Of a stretch of 64,000 nucleotides of DNA, positions 21,900-34,889 are shown piece after piece (positions within the stretch are counted from its first letter, which is position 1; every line of letters begins with the position of its first letter). The position numbers were made by a program, and so were the translations under genes. The DNA comes from Liolophura sinensis. Its lineage: Eukaryota > Mollusca > Polyplacophora > Chitonida > Chitonidae. The DNA lies in contig NC_088299.1 of the NCBI RefSeq assembly GCF_032854445.1, positions 11,897,608-11,961,607 of the forward strand, read 5' to 3'. The notes under the pieces are model-generated. The model was not told the origin of the DNA and made no database searches. It saw only the letters and a list, made by a program, of their open reading frames with translations.

Positions 21900-24800
21900 G
21901 GTGAACCAGGTTTATGAATTTGACACAGGGTAATTTATTTTTAGAATTTATATCTGTTATCAACGTGATAAAAGTTATTGTTTACATTAATGAACAGGTG
22001 TTTTTTCTCATCACCAACACGTTTTAACACTCTCGGTCATACACAAATAACTGTAAACCTAGTACCAACAGCCGAACCTATATATGCATAAAATCTGGAC
22101 TGCTCATACCACAAGTGCATGAGAGTGGAGCATGGCTACGTGCCCTTGCTGGCTAAGACGGGTTGAAGCGTTGGCTTTGCCGTTGCAGCGTATACACCCT
22201 CAGTGGTATAATTAAACACTGACCAGAGAAATAGTTTGATTCATTGTTAAGAATTTTTCTAACCGACTAAAATGCATTTGGCCACAGACCCCCATTAATT
22301 TTCCATAAGTGACAATGTTAACGTTTAGCGCTGTAGCTCAGCCCCAAACATTCCGTCTCCAATAAGCTTTGGTGCATACCTGGCTCAGCCTGTGAGAAAG
22401 AAGCCATAAACATCTTGACATATGTTGACCGTCAAATTCTGGACATTTCTATGCCGGCAGCTAGGGAGGGGGGGGGGTGCCTAGCAACGCCAAGGGGACG
22501 TCACTAGCAGCCTCATCACCACCTGTCTCTTTGTGTCCTCTCGCCCAGAATTTCAAACTTTCAGCAGTAAAACTCGTACCTGCCCAAAGCTTAGACAATT
22601 TCCATCATTTTGATACCATACATGCACCTGTACACCAAAAATGGCAGGCTGGCAGTAGGAAAATTCTTTACTCCCTAAAATACACAGAATTACATTCGTA
22701 ATAAAAAAAAAAAACGGAAGTTCTAATGGGGTTTAAAACAGAGGATATTGTGGTGGCCTGTTGGGACCTAGAGGGTATCGATGACGTAACGGCAATATTT
22801 TTGACTTGGAATAGTTCGTTTCAAGGTCCATTTGTTGAATGCATTCATAGCTCTGAATGAAGATGCATTTTGAATGATGAAATATAGCAATCTGTGTGTA
22901 TCAAGTGGCATAAAGCTGAAGTAACACGACTTGTCCCAATATGGTCAGAAAAGGCCTTAGAACAATTCACAATTTTAAATGTATTTTACTAGGTGTACAA
23001 TTCACAGTTTTAATTGTGATTGTATTTTACAATGTCGAAACATGTCGACGATATCGACTTTTGTCTGATATCTCAGTTATTGTAATACTGTGCTTATTTC
23101 AAAAATAAACTAACGTGAAAATTATTTTATGACCTGTCTGAAGTACATGCGGGGCTGCCATTTTACATCTGTTTTATTTTTATTCAAGTGTCTTTATGAC
23201 ATCCTGTAACACTTAAGGTATTTAATACCCTAAAGGGTTTTTGATAAAACCCACTTGGAGGGGAATGAGAAGTTCCTCATAAACAGCAGAACGGAAGTAC
23301 GCTGATAATCAAACCTTATTCCAAACTAAAATAAAGAACTAAGTAAATATTGCCTAACACAGATAGCAAGCACTAAATTTAAAAAAAAAAGGTTACATAT
23401 CCTTGATAATGGACGAACTATTTTATTAGAAACCAATTCAGAACATAAATATTGTATGGTGACAAAATATCATATTAATTATTCTATATTTACTAGATAT
23501 TTTTGAACGTCATCCTCAAGAGGTTTTGACTAGTCACGCTAGTCAGTTTTCAACTAAACCTTTAGACACCGCAAATGACACACCAAAGTCGTCGACCGTT
23601 TAATGCCTCCAAGGCCCCAGGAACACTGAAAGTGAGGAGAATCTACAAATGCCCTGTCCGAGGCTGGGTTTGAACCCGCACGGCTGAAGTAACACCTTAG
23701 TATATCCTGTACGTATGTATTGCATCCGCAATGGATGCCCACATAAAAAACACAAGCACGGACACACGAAATAAACCTAATTAGAACAAAATTGCAGAGT
23801 TGAAAATGATTTATCTTACATATTTAAGTGACTGGACATGTAAGGCGTTCAGTTGCAGACATATAGCAGATATATAGCAGACATATAGCAAGCCTATTTG
23901 TGCAAGATGGAAAACAGTAGTTAACATCTGGAACCGCATCAGCGTTCTGACTCCAAATCTGCCTAATCCAGCAACGGACACCTCTTATGGGTTTACACTA
24001 ACAACTCAAGATAGGAAATCAACGGTAGCCTAACCACGCAATGCCTTGTAGCTAGTGTAAAGAGTATACGCCTATAAATAGCCAATTGGGTATGCTTCCA
24101 TATGACAACATGAAACAGAACAGATCTACCAAATGTCATAAGGATAATCTTACGTTACGGATACTTTCTACACGTAAATGCTCCGTACGTTCACTATTGT
24201 GTTTTCCGTATACGTACCCGAGTTCACTGCCTGTAAAATCACAGTGTAGGCAACCCGTATAAGGCCACAGGATATGCAATCAGGCTGTGTACAGACTGGT
24301 GTAGCGTACTCAAACGCTACACGCGGACGACATTTCCAAAACCATGTGCGGCTGTCGTCGTGTAGTAATGGATCGATAAGGCCAGTGATGTCGAGCGGGG
24401 CGCCATCTAGTGGGGACAAGGTTGACCCGTCAAAGTCCAAGCATTGTTTTATTTGCTTCTAACATTCCTAACGGTGCTTCCCCGGCTTAAATCAACAAAA
24501 GAGCGGGGGTGCGCGTTCGAAAGAGGGAATCGGGTCATTAAAGTGCATGTGGTAATGATTCCTGCGCCCCCCCCCCCTCCTCTTCCCCGCAACAAATAAA
24601 ACTCAAACGAAAACATAGCAGCCTGGACCAAGACGCTATGGATGTAACTCATCTTATACTATGTGAATAATGCGGTTACCAATACTTTGTAACTGTTAGT
24701 GCATGTAGTTGGCTATGTCTGCTTTCTGCTTAAAAGATTCGATAACAGCTTTGGGTTTCACCATAACATCTCCGTCCGATATTTACTTTCAGTTAATACC

Positions 24801-26505
24801 ATTTTTTTAAAAGTGGCCTTCTACCCTTTCAGATATATTTATTCTACCGTCTCATAGACACGGCTATAACAATACCGTACTTCCGGAGGTTATCTCAATG
24901 AAGTGGTCCACACTTAAAATGTGACATGTCACAAAACACCATAATGGCCCAAGGCTAGCGATATCTCGATCTGACTAAAAACTATTGGCACAAAAGTCAA
25001 ATGGGTCATTGTATCAATATAAATATATAGCTATTGATTAACACACAAAAGGACAAGTTGCACCCATCAGCTAGCTAGAGTGAACTCCGACAAAGCGCCG
25101 ACTTCGTTCATTAAAGAGGTTTACAGTGTTTCAGTTCCACTGAGGTTGACAATAAAACTAAGCGTTTTAAACGCACCAAAAGTCTTTGGGGGTAAATGAT
25201 GGCCACTACAGATGTCCCGGAACCGGACACAAAGATATGCAACATGTTGAATAACATATTTATAAAAACTGAATTGTTTCATATCCAAATGACCTGTTGG
25301 TGTAATTGTAGATATCATATATACCAACCATGCTCAATGACAACATAACCGACATACACTGTGGGGTGTTATAGTCACTAAAAGCTCTCATACACGAAGG
25401 CACATATCTGCATAACTTTGCATGTATACATCATAATACGTTAATACTCACTCCGTAAGCGGCCTTCTGAGTAAGGTTTCTTCAAACACTTCAAATTCTT
25501 TCAAGCAAAGGTAAGTTTAAACATCTTGCGTATAAGAAAGTCTATACTATCGTGAACACTAAATACAAACGAAAACTCTGGCTTGGCCAAGAGATCGCCG
25601 GTTACATCTGGTTAGAACGGGCTATACTTATTAAGTCCAGTCATGGGCTTCGAATACAAACTGTCCTAGATACCTGCACATCTCCAATACAAATGCACAA
25701 CTCATTCCATAAACAATATAACCTATTTCTCAACAAGGGTCATAGGTCTTAAGTTTAGTGCGCTTTTATGGAAATAGTTTAAATATATAGAAATGTGTAT
25801 TTATTTAGACTTAGAACTACATTAGTGTTACCATAAAGCCGCCGACCTTTAATTACCGAGGTTTCAAAGTGTTTGGGAGGCTGTACATACGTCTCACTTT
25901 TTAGACTGACAGTTGCATATAAAGTTACAAAGGTCCAGAGTATATAGAGAGTAAAAACAATGTGACAATTTGCATAAGCTCACACATATTACCAGCGAAA
26001 TCCAGTCTCTTTGTTGGTCAGTTACCTCAGTTACGGTTTTTCTTTTTTGCAACTGTTTTATAATGTGTTACATTTATAATACATTTCATTGATATATTGC
26101 CTTAATTTCGCTGTAATAAATCACAGGTAAGTATTTTCAACCACACATACATAGTGTGTCGTAAACAATTATAAAATGTCGTGTCGGAATAATCATAGAT
26201 GACAGGGTGTGTCAAGATCACTTTGCTTATAGCCTATACGCAGCGGGTTCACGCGGTCAGTAGCAACGGGGTCAATCGTTTAGCACTCGAGATAGCACAT
26301 ATATGCTTCAGTTCCCATGAAGCGCTTTGTAACATAAAAAATATAGTTCAAAATTTACCACAGGAGGGTATTCCTCAGTTTCCGTAAAGGGCTAAATCGT
26401 TCGCCTCAGCCAACCACTCCTGCAAGAGTTATGTAATTTGACTATTGAAACAGACGAAAGGCGTATACATAGAAGGTAAACTCACTGCGCCATTTGCTAA
26501 GACCG
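21900..26505. other. Intergenic, no gene recognised; CTCF-like site inside
   Basis: About 4.6 kb upstream of the SLC7A9-like gene with no exon I can support. It contains poly-A, poly-G and poly-C runs (22,467 and 24,569 regions), a short perfect hairpin GTGTAGCG/CGCTACAC (24,300-24,323) and the CTCF-like motif listed separately. A TTTGAACCC-type B-box remnant sits near 23,668 on the minus strand. Confidence 0.5.
24399..24413 (-). promoter_or_regulatory. CTCF-type insulator motif
   Basis: The reverse complement reads CCACTAGATGGCGCC, which matches every position of the CTCF core consensus CCASYAGRKGGCRSY. It lies about 3.1 kb upstream of the SLC7A9-like start codon. Function is inferred from the motif alone. 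Confidence 0.45.
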
Positions 26506-26509
26506 GCCC

Positions 26510-26830
26510 CGATAGCATAGCTGGTAGAGCGTCCGCTTCGGGAGCGGTAGATTCAGGGTCAATCCTGGGTCGAGTCACACGTAAGAGGAAGTTATAACTT
26601 CGCTTGGCTTTCAGCATGAAGGGGGATAGTGCAACGACTGGTTGACCCGTGTCAGTATAATGGCCGGGCGGGGCGCCTTACTTGCCTTCGGTAAGGCGTC
26701 TCAGTGAAGCAGCATTAGATGAAAGAGTGGTTGAAATCCGTCCTGCAACAAGGAGACACATGCCATCCACTCTAAGAATTCCTTCGTCGTCATATGACTG
26801 AAAAATTGTTAAACCTCAAGCACTCACTCA
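26510..26830 (+). mobile_element. SINE family B, full length
   Basis: Closely matches the 18.8-kb copy: TAGCATAGCTGGTAGAGCG, the CCGCTTCGGGAGCGG stem-loop, GCAACGACTGGTTGACCCG, and a 3' end in TTAAACCTCAAGCACTCACT. Confidence 0.85.
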
Positions 26831-27074
26831 CTGATTCCATTTGCTAAGATGTCTGTAAGGCTAGATGCGAAAATTTTATACAGTGCAGTAACAGTCTAGA
26901 TCATGCCAAGCATACGAGTCAATTAATTCCGAAGCATGCCGAAAGATGACGAAAAAAGAAAACATAGCCGGTGCACGAAGTCCCAAGATAAAGTTGTGTC
27001 ATTTCACCAAATTTATTTTTTTTTTTGTCATTTATTCCTTTACCATCACTCAGGCCTATGACAATTACAGTCAG

Positions 27075-27305
27075 AAACTTAATCTGCTAAATTTAACAGA
27101 AAGTCTGTTATCCGAGTGATGCTAGAATGTATTGTGTTAATGCAGCAGATTATTCTGTTAAATATAACACACATATTCTATTAATTCAACATAACCATTC
27201 TATTAGCCTAACAGAAAATTATGTTGTGTTATAATAACAGAATACATTCTAGCACCACTCAGACAACAAACTTTCTGTTAAATTTGACAGATTAATTCAG
27301 CAGAC
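27075..27305. mobile_element. Inverted-repeat MITE, copy 2
   Basis: The left arm (about 27,078-27,133) and the complement of the right arm (about 27,243-27,300) pair over about 50 bp: CTGCTAAATTTAACAGAAAG opposite CTTTCTGTTAAATTTGACAG. The same arms occur at 2,596-2,876. No coding capacity. Confidence 0.75.
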
Positions 27306-28288
27306 ATTTTAGTAGATATATGTCAGTTCAGGACTGAAACAGGACTGAGTTATTTCAGTTATAGCTCCTATGCCCACTATTCATTTTAATTATGGCTGGT
27401 AAGGAATCTAGAGAGTACATGCAACTGTAGAATGAATGAATGAATAAAAGATTGTATGAATGTCGGCAATGTTGCAGTGATATCGTGGTGAGAATATGTT
27501 TATACACCAGGAGACAGTAAATGCCTTTAAATGCTATAATGAGAGCACCCCAAATCAAACATGAATACGACATTTTCAAAACCAGTTAAAAACAAAACGT
27601 TGGGAACAAAATTCAAAGTTCATTTTTAAAAGCTATAGCACAACGGCTGTGAAATGTGTCTATTGTTCTTCTTCTGTTTTTATTTTTCTTGGAACTAATG
27701 ACCAATTGTCTTCTAATATTCACTGGTCTCCTCCACCCAAAAAGGGCTTATCTGTTATTCTGTCTATAATGAAGGACCCGGTCCCAACTCATTATGACAT
27801 GACTTTAAAGAGAATGCATTGCACAAGAACGTCATATTATGATATACAGAAAGATTGTAGACATATTCCAATTTTTTAAAATTTTTTTTTTTGTTTTTTT
27901 TTTTTTTTTGTTTTTGTTTTTTTTTTGCAACTAAGTCGTTACCATATCTATTGCTCGGTTAGTGTTAGCATGACAGTCTTCCACAGTCGTATGTGTCAAC
28001 AAATCAAGGCATGTTTTGGTCTTTACATTGTATAGTTGTATCTCAACAGTACAAACTTGGCAAGGGCACGTAAAATTCATGTACAATCTGTCAACCTTTT
28101 TTGCGATTTTTTCAGGAGCATATCTAACTGGTTATCACATATAGCTAACTTAATTAACAGCTCATTCCACAATTTAACAGATAACTGCTTCAACGGATCA
28201 TGAAAACATATATAAGTTTGTTGGCACTGACGCAATTAGAAAGATCAACTATTGGCAGTCAAGCAGTGCTACAGATAATTTTCAGAGG
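27306..28288. other. Intergenic; long poly-T tract at about 27,880-27,930
   Basis: A T-rich homopolymer stretch with a few interruptions is the only notable feature. No gene recognised. Confidence 0.5.
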
Positions 28289-28290
28289 TA

Positions 28291-28831
28291 CACTGAAAAA
28301 ACAAATGTTTATAATTTAAACATATCTCTGCAACAGATGATAAACGTGCTTAACAAGTTAATGTCTTTCAGTAAATACCTGTACTATTCAGAGCGTTAAA
28401 ATGATTTTAAAGTTTCATAAATGTTATAACTTGATCAGTTTTATACATTTGAGGAAATTCATGAAATTAATTTTGAACGGTAACACCTGCACACACTATA
28501 ATAAATGCTTACTTTTTTATTTTTCACATACAAGCCTATGTTTCATACATATATTGATTTATTTTTTAAATACATGCAGTATTTTATAAATACTCACATT
28601 TGTAATATAAATGCAAGAATTTATGTAGTAAATTGAATGGGTTTATTGCTTAAACGGAGTGATTTAAAGTTTTCAATGTATATGATCAACATTATAAAGC
28701 GGTCTTATTATCAGTTGTTAAATAAACATGTTCAAGTGTTCAAGTATTAAACATGTAACAATTAAACATTAAACACATTTAGTATCTGTTGGAAAGAAAT
28801 GTTTAAATGTAAAGCATTTGTTTTTTCAGTG
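28291..28831. mobile_element. TA-flanked mariner-like MITE, 541 bp
   Basis: Terminal inverted repeats CACTGAAAAAACAAATG (28,291 onward) and its complement CATTTGTTTTTTCAGTG (ending 28,831) are flanked by TA on both sides (28,289-28,290 and 28,832-28,833). TA duplication is typical of Tc1/mariner elements. Homology continues inward (ATTTAAACAT pairs on both sides). No transposase frame, so it is non-autonomous. Confidence 0.85.
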
Positions 28832-28833
28832 TA

Positions 28834-29405
28834 GTGCGGTACTCCCTACTTTTTCATGAGAGGGAGTACTGGGTAAGTCTACCATAGGACACATTTTTTG
28901 AAAATACAAAACACTTCACTCTTTTGGATCCTCAACAATACACTTGGAAGGTGTGAAGTTGATTGAGTGAAGGGCGTTGAGAAAATCAAAAGACATAAAT
29001 GTGCATACATGTAGGTCTATATGCCTACAAAGATCTACCCGTACAGAGATTCTTGTAGTTACATATAGGACTACAAGTATATGTATGTACATGTTGATTG
29101 TCCAAAATTACGACTTGTCATAACAGAATTAATTAATCATTTAATTTTTTCAGCTCTTCCTCGCGAGGAATGAATCTGAATCACGATCATCGGCCAACAT
29201 TTATTTATTAGAGTCTACACATCAACCTGCAGGCCTACTGGGTTAATTCCAATAACTCAATCACTGACAATTTTACCTTTTCATTTTGTTTTGATAGCTG
29301 CCGTTGCAGTATTATTTCAATCTATGGTAACTTGCCTAATGCCAGTGGTATTTTTTTTTACCTGTCAAAACATTTATACACGATCAGTGCCGTTTTGGAA
29401 TCAAA
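28834..29405. other. Intergenic, nothing recognised
   Basis: No gene, RNA or named repeat recognised between the MITE and the SINE A copy. Confidence 0.5.
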
Positions 29406-29408
29406 GCG

Positions 29409-29679
29409 GGGGCCTCCATGGCTCAGTCCGTTAATGCGCTAGCGCAGCGTAATGACCCAGAAGCCTCTCACCAATGCGGTCGCTGTGAGCTCAAGTCCAG
29501 CTCATGCTGGCTTCCTCTCCGGCCGTAAGTAGGAAGGTCTCCAGCAGCCTGCGGATGGTCGTGGGTTTCCCCCGGGCTCTGGCCGGTTTCTTCCCACCAT
29601 AATGCTGAGCGCCGTCGTATAAGTGAAATATTCTTGAGTACGGCTTGAAACACCAATCAAATAAATAAATAAATAAATT
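29409..29679 (+). mobile_element. SINE family A, full length
   Basis: Good copy from GGGGGCCTCCATGGCTCAGT through GGTCGTGGGTTTCCCCCGGG to a long AAATAAAT tail. Useful for defining the family consensus. Confidence 0.9.
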
Positions 29680-30555
29680 GGAATTAAAACATGATACCGG
29701 TACGCTTGTTACCGTATGCTTGTTACCGTATGCTAAATCCAAATGTAGGCCTGCATTAGTTTATTATTTGTGCTTTATTTATTGGCAGTATATGGGATAA
29801 ATCTGAAGTGTTTCTGAACACTAGCTGTTCTCGTCATCTTTGCATTTCATTGCATTAGCATCTCTCAGAAATCACCGATACATGTACACGTTGGAAACTG
29901 GATCCTCGATGACATTTTATTATAGCGCAAATAACTGACGATTGGTGTATAATTAAAACCATGTATTGGGAGCGATATTAGGATGATTTAATACAGTACA
30001 ATAGCAGAACTTGTTGAACAGTAACCCAAATGACCTTTTTTTTTAGCCCTTGCTACATGTTCTCCATGGCAAACACTAGAGAATGTCACAAATACAAATA
30101 TCACAGTAGTCATTCTCCACGACTACGGGAACTAACACGTCTGCTTTCGATTCTGACAGGACTGTTCGCTTTAACTCTCGAACGTACGCTGTAGCTTTCA
30201 GGAATTTGGGCGTACACACAAATCGTCATGCGTATTCAGTACGCTCTGTTTAAATCTTAGAAGCGTATAATCTAATTTTTAAGCATATTTACGCCTGCGC
30301 CCCTCTAATCTGTATCACTGTGGTCACTGTGATAACTTCTATATTCTTTATTTTCACCATTTTTGTGACTAGCAAAGCGATAAATATTATTAGGAGCTAT
30401 TAAATACATGAACGTAGGCTACCTTACAGGGTGTAAATCTTTTCACTACATACGCTATCACAGGTAATCAAGGTACCGACAGGTATGTGACATTTACCGT
30501 CACGATCATCAAAATAGGGCAAGCGCATTTGATAACCTTTCGTGACACGAAACTA
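29680..30555. other. Intergenic, nothing recognised
   Basis: No conserved coding block or named repeat visible. Confidence 0.5.
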
Positions 30556-30800
30556 AGCGAGTGAGTGAGTGCTTGCTTGGGGTTTAACGTCGTACTATTG
30601 AAGGATGGGTTTCCACCGCTCTTTTATCTAGTGCTGCTTCACTGAGACGCCTTATCGAAGGCAAGTATGCCGCTACGCCAGAGCCATTAAACTGATACGG
30701 GTTAACCAGTCGTTGTACTATCCCCTCCATGCTGAACGTCAGGCGAGGAAGTTAAAACTTCCTCTTTTAAAGTCTTAGGTGTGACTCGAAAGCACGACTC
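30556..30800 (-). mobile_element. SINE family B, head truncated
   Basis: Reverse copy with GCTTGGGGTTTAACGTCGTA at its 3' end and GTTAACCAGTCGTTG internally. The tRNA-like head beyond TTAGGTGTGACTCGA is lost. Confidence 0.8.
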
Positions 30801-31011
30801 AAACCATAATTTGAAGTTTTATTTAATGCATAATCATAACATATAAATCCTAAAAAAACAATGAAGAACATATCACGAAAGGAAGCTAATATTCACCATA
30901 GCAAGCGGTCTATTTCTTGAAGCGCACTGACACGTCGTACTTGGGTGAAACTACTTCCGGCAATTTCTTCACATTTTTTCATGCCTCTATAATGGTCCTC
31001 TAACGATTCTC

Positions 31012-31165
31012 AGGCTCAGTAAAGTAGCATTAGATAAAAGAGCGGCGGAAATCCGTCCTGCAACAAGGAGGCACATTACATACACCCTAAGGATTCCTTC
31101 GTCGTCATATTGTTGAGTATGACGTTAAACCCCTAGCCCTCACTCACTCACTCACTCACTCTGCA
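31012..31165 (+). mobile_element. SINE family B, 3' part with CACT repeat
   Basis: Retains AAAAGAGCGGCGGAAATCCG, the TTCCTTCGTCGTCATAT segment and GACGTTAAACCCC, and ends in a short CACT microsatellite (31,140-31,160). Confidence 0.8.
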
Positions 31166-31788
31166 GTTAATCAGGAAATGTTTGATACCCGTATTGGGCA
31201 TAAAATACCTGGGAGCAATAACCCCATCGATCTAACATGAGGACGCCCAATACGGCACCTCGTTAGAACCCTTGGTCTCGTTTATGTCTTTGAGAATGAA
31301 CAGCTAGGTAGTAATATATTACGGTGTCCGCCTCGTCAATATTAAACTCTGGTTTGTCAATAAATTGGGCCCTTATATGGACCCAGAAATATTATCGCGT
31401 GTTAAGAAAGTATGTCAGATGCAAGCAACAGTCGCTACCTGACATCACCCAAGCACTGTTCCCACACTCACCCAGTTACTGGGCGCGACCTGACGTCACA
31501 GCAGCTGCTAGGCGATAGCGAAGCGATGGCTACGAACGCGGTGATGAAGAGCCACTTTCGCTGCGTAAAACTTGTTGTTGCTTTATCATTTTTCGGTGCC
31601 ACGTAACCAGACGGCCACATGCAAATCAGGTCACATAATAACACAGAACGCAGTAACAGACTGCACTCATAAAAAGGAATTTATCTGAAATAAATGTAAA
31701 CAAAACATCTACTGAAATGTACCCTATAAATATTTCTTTAGTTCTCATTAGTTAGATTGACCATTGGTCTTGTTATTTCTTTGAGACC
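31166..31788. other. Intergenic; CRE palindrome at 31,491
   Basis: A CpG-richer stretch (31,470-31,570) includes a perfect TGACGTCA. It could be the promoter of an unseen gene, but no exon can be supported. Confidence 0.35.
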
Positions 31789-32265
31789 TGCGGAAAATTA
31801 AAGCCTTCGAAATCTCCGTTCTAGATCATGACGTCACTTCATTAATATGAATGAACTGATCTATTCGGTGTTTGTTGATAGATGATTTCATGTATTTTGC
31901 TGTGAAACAATATGCTGCGCTGAATTTATGAGAAATCGGTAGACCTGGGTTAGCATGTTTACAAAGTTGGAATGGCATAAGTAGTTTTATATTGTCTTCT
32001 TTTATATTATATAAGAGAAAACGGTACGTGTTTGTGATTTTACTTACCGAACGTTACCGATGTTGTTTGCGTTAATGTGTTTGTATTAAGATTGTGTAGT
32101 ACACTGACATAGTGTTTATTTCATCAGTTTGATCATGGATGATACGTTCATTAATGCCATTTTATTTCTTTCTGCTTTTACAGAACGCACACGTATTCAA
32201 GAGAATACAGTGTTTGTGCAGAAAAAATCTCCGTAGTAGTTGTTAACTTCATTCCTTTCCGACCA
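31789..32265 (+). repeat. 5' LTR of the BEL/Pao-type element
   Basis: Begins TGCGGAAAATTAAAGCC and ends TTTCCGACCA. It carries a TGACGTCA palindrome near its 5' end (31,829-31,836) and ACAAAGTTGGAATGGCATAA shared exactly with the 3' LTR. Confidence 0.88.
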
Positions 32266-32394
32266 TAATTTCTGAAGAGTGGGAATTCTGACGAGAATTC
32301 CCAGGAACTTTCGACGGGTTTCCCCGAATCTGTACTGACTGAGCAAGCAATTCCTGTAGTTTGGTGAAAGTACTGAAGTTCAGACAGAGAAACG

Positions 32395-33896
32395 ATGAAT
32401 GAACAAGAAGCCAGTGACAGTGAGCAACTAAACAGCCCACAGGGGCAAGAACGCAGCAAAGTGAGTGACACGGGAGCGATAAATGAAACCGCACAGGCCA
32501 GTGGCGGCAATGATCTTTCTGACGAAGAAGCTGTTATCAAAAACAGAAGAAAACAGCTAACAAATTTACCAGGGCAATGAATAGAGTTAGGGGGTCCATC
32601 AGTGACAGAGACGACAACAGACGCGGCTAATGAAGGAAATGCAAAGCATTCGGCAACTATATGAAACCGCGGGTGAAAGACACAGTGAGCTGTATGACTT
32701 TGTAGCAGATGGAGAAACCAGAACCCTTCACCAGTAGGAGGCAAACTTAGCAAATGACTTCTATGACATTGAGATAGAAGTAGAGGACTATTTAAAAACT
32801 TTGGGTCCAGCTGATCACCAGATACCATCAGCTAGAGTTCATCACAGAGTAGTTACAAGAGGCTTGAGTGAAAGGGATAATGTTAATCATTAACCTATTA
32901 AATCAGTCTGTACCTTACATGTCACAAGAACAGAGAAATGAACAATTACAAGGTGTACAAGTGGCACAATCTAGTCATGAATCATGGGCTAGAAGTCAAG
33001 TTTCTGGGGCTAGTAGTCAGGGGTCAAAATCAGTCATGGGGTTAGCAGACAACACATTGTCTACAAATCAAACAAGCACTAATGGTGAAAATCACAGTGA
33101 GAACACACTGGAGAAAACCCTTTGATAGTTGAATAGATGAGATTGCTGAATTCCAAGCCACAAGTGTTATAGCTAACAATTCACAAAACATGTCAATTGC
33201 AGATGCACTCTATAAGTCAGAAGCCAACCGTGACCTCCCTGCGACTGAGCTTTCAAAGTTTAGCGGGAGCCCCCTAGATTACGTTGAATTCATAGAGAAA
33301 TTCAAGATATACATGACAAGCAAAATATTACTGATGACATGAGAATAATTCAGTGAAAAATGCATGTTACCAGAGAGGCAGAGCGTGCCATGTCCGGTTT
33401 GGGATCAGGGGGAATTATGTATGTCACCGCCTTGAAGCTGATCAAAGATCAGTTCGGTCAAAAAAGCGTTATCGCGCGCACAGTTGTTAATGGGCTAACA
33501 AAAGGCGCGAAGATCGGAGCGAGCGACAGGCAAGCGTTGCGCCATTTTCCCATCAACATCATTAATTCCTTGGCCATGTTGCAACAGATGAAACATTTTG
33601 CAGATGTCAACGCAAATGACAACTTACGACAAGTGGTGAGGAGATTACCAGATCATCTCATACGGAAATATAAATGTAGGGTAAGTGATATTCGTGAAAG
33701 AGGTCAAGTCCCTACCCTAGAACACATCAGTAACTTTGTGCGTAAGACTGTGAAGTCACAGTTCGACCCAGCCACAAGTGGCGGAGATCTGGATAGGGGT
33801 AAGTTCGACAAGCCCAATGGTTCCAAAGGACAACGAGGCAAGAGGAAAGGTGTTCAACACAGTATGTGTTACCGGCTTTATTTCTTATTTGTATAA
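32395..33896 (+). pseudogene. gag-like region, frame-disrupted
   Basis: Consecutive open stretches in different frames encode a hydrophilic, Gln/Ser-rich N-terminal part (32,395 to about 33,125) and a capsid-like part (33,360-33,896; NDNLRQVVRRLPDHLIRKY) typical of BEL/Pao gag. Stops and frameshifts separate them, so no intact product exists. Confidence 0.7.
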
Positions 33897-33959
33897 TTTC
33901 TTACATACGTTGTCTTTGGGAGCTAGTGTTAAACGTTGTTTTGGAAATGGATCTTGCGA

Positions 33960-34455
33960 TTATCGACTTGGAACGCCCTTTAGGGACTACGAATGGTATA
34001 TTAATGTCGGACATGACGCTTATATTCATTCAACTCGTCCGCAATCAGCGAAGGTTTACAAGTGCTTCGTTTGCCAAGACAATTACCGTGTAGTAGAATG
34101 TCCAACATTCAGAGATTTTTCCGTAGGGCAACGGTTCCAACTCGCTAAGGATAATCGCTTATGTTTTTCGTGTTTGATGAGGGGACACTCGTCCCAGGAA
34201 TGCCGATCCAAGAAGGATGGTGAGAAAGATGGATGTAATCGATGGCACCATATCATGTTGCATACCGATCCTCCACCTACAAATAGTGCATCGTCAGCTT
34301 TAGATCGAGATTGTTTGATGTCTGTGGTAAGAGTCCTTTTCAGGGCTAGCAATGGCAAGTGTCGGGAAGGCAACGTTCTCATTGACAGTGGAGCTGGCAC
34401 AACCATTATAAGGAAGGAATTCGTCGAGACAATTGGTCTCCAATGTAAGCTTTAA
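33960..34455 (+). pseudogene. Zinc knuckle and protease region of the retrotransposon
   Basis: Encodes CFVCQDNYRVVECPTF, a second Cys/His cluster CFSCLMRGHSSQECRS with a downstream WHH, and the retroviral-type aspartic protease motif LIDSGAGTT. The frame stops shortly after the motif, leaving a truncated protease. Confidence 0.75.
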
Positions 34456-34889
34456 GGATCAGAATTGTCAGTGGTCGGTGGACAGCGGCTTAAACAACCC
34501 AACAGTAGAAAAGTTTTGTCTACTGAACCTTTCTGGAGGTGAGATATTCCCAGAAGGCGCCCACGAAATTGACAGGACAATCTTGAGTGTCTCAGCGTTA
34601 GACAAAGTCTGGCTTCGGTCCTTTTCTCATCTGAGAGACACTGACTTTTCTTAGAAGGCGGGTCAGATAGATTTAATAGGGGTTCTGTACAGTCACCTCC
34701 ATACAGAAGAGGAGGTAAAACAAGGTAAGCCGTTTGATCGAGTAAGGAAACTGTCTAGGTTGAGTTGATGTGTCATCGGATCAGACAAGACAAAAACAGA
34801 ATCTTCAATCCGGACTTAAGATGGACAAAAGAAGTTTTACCAGTTTGAAACTCCAGGGATTCAAGCGCCTAACTGTTCCTGCACAGCGA

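Noticed and set aside
24168..24440. Minus-strand open frame of 90 codons with normal composition, possible first exon
   Set aside because: No recognisable domain and no supporting downstream exon; it overlaps the CTCF-like site. Left unannotated.
31324..31606. Open frames in a CpG-richer stretch near a CRE
   Set aside because: No conserved residues and no recognisable exon boundaries; could be promoter DNA only.
32178..32828. Minus-strand open frame of 216 codons
   Set aside because: It is antisense to the LTR end and gag-like region of the retrotransposon and has no family features.
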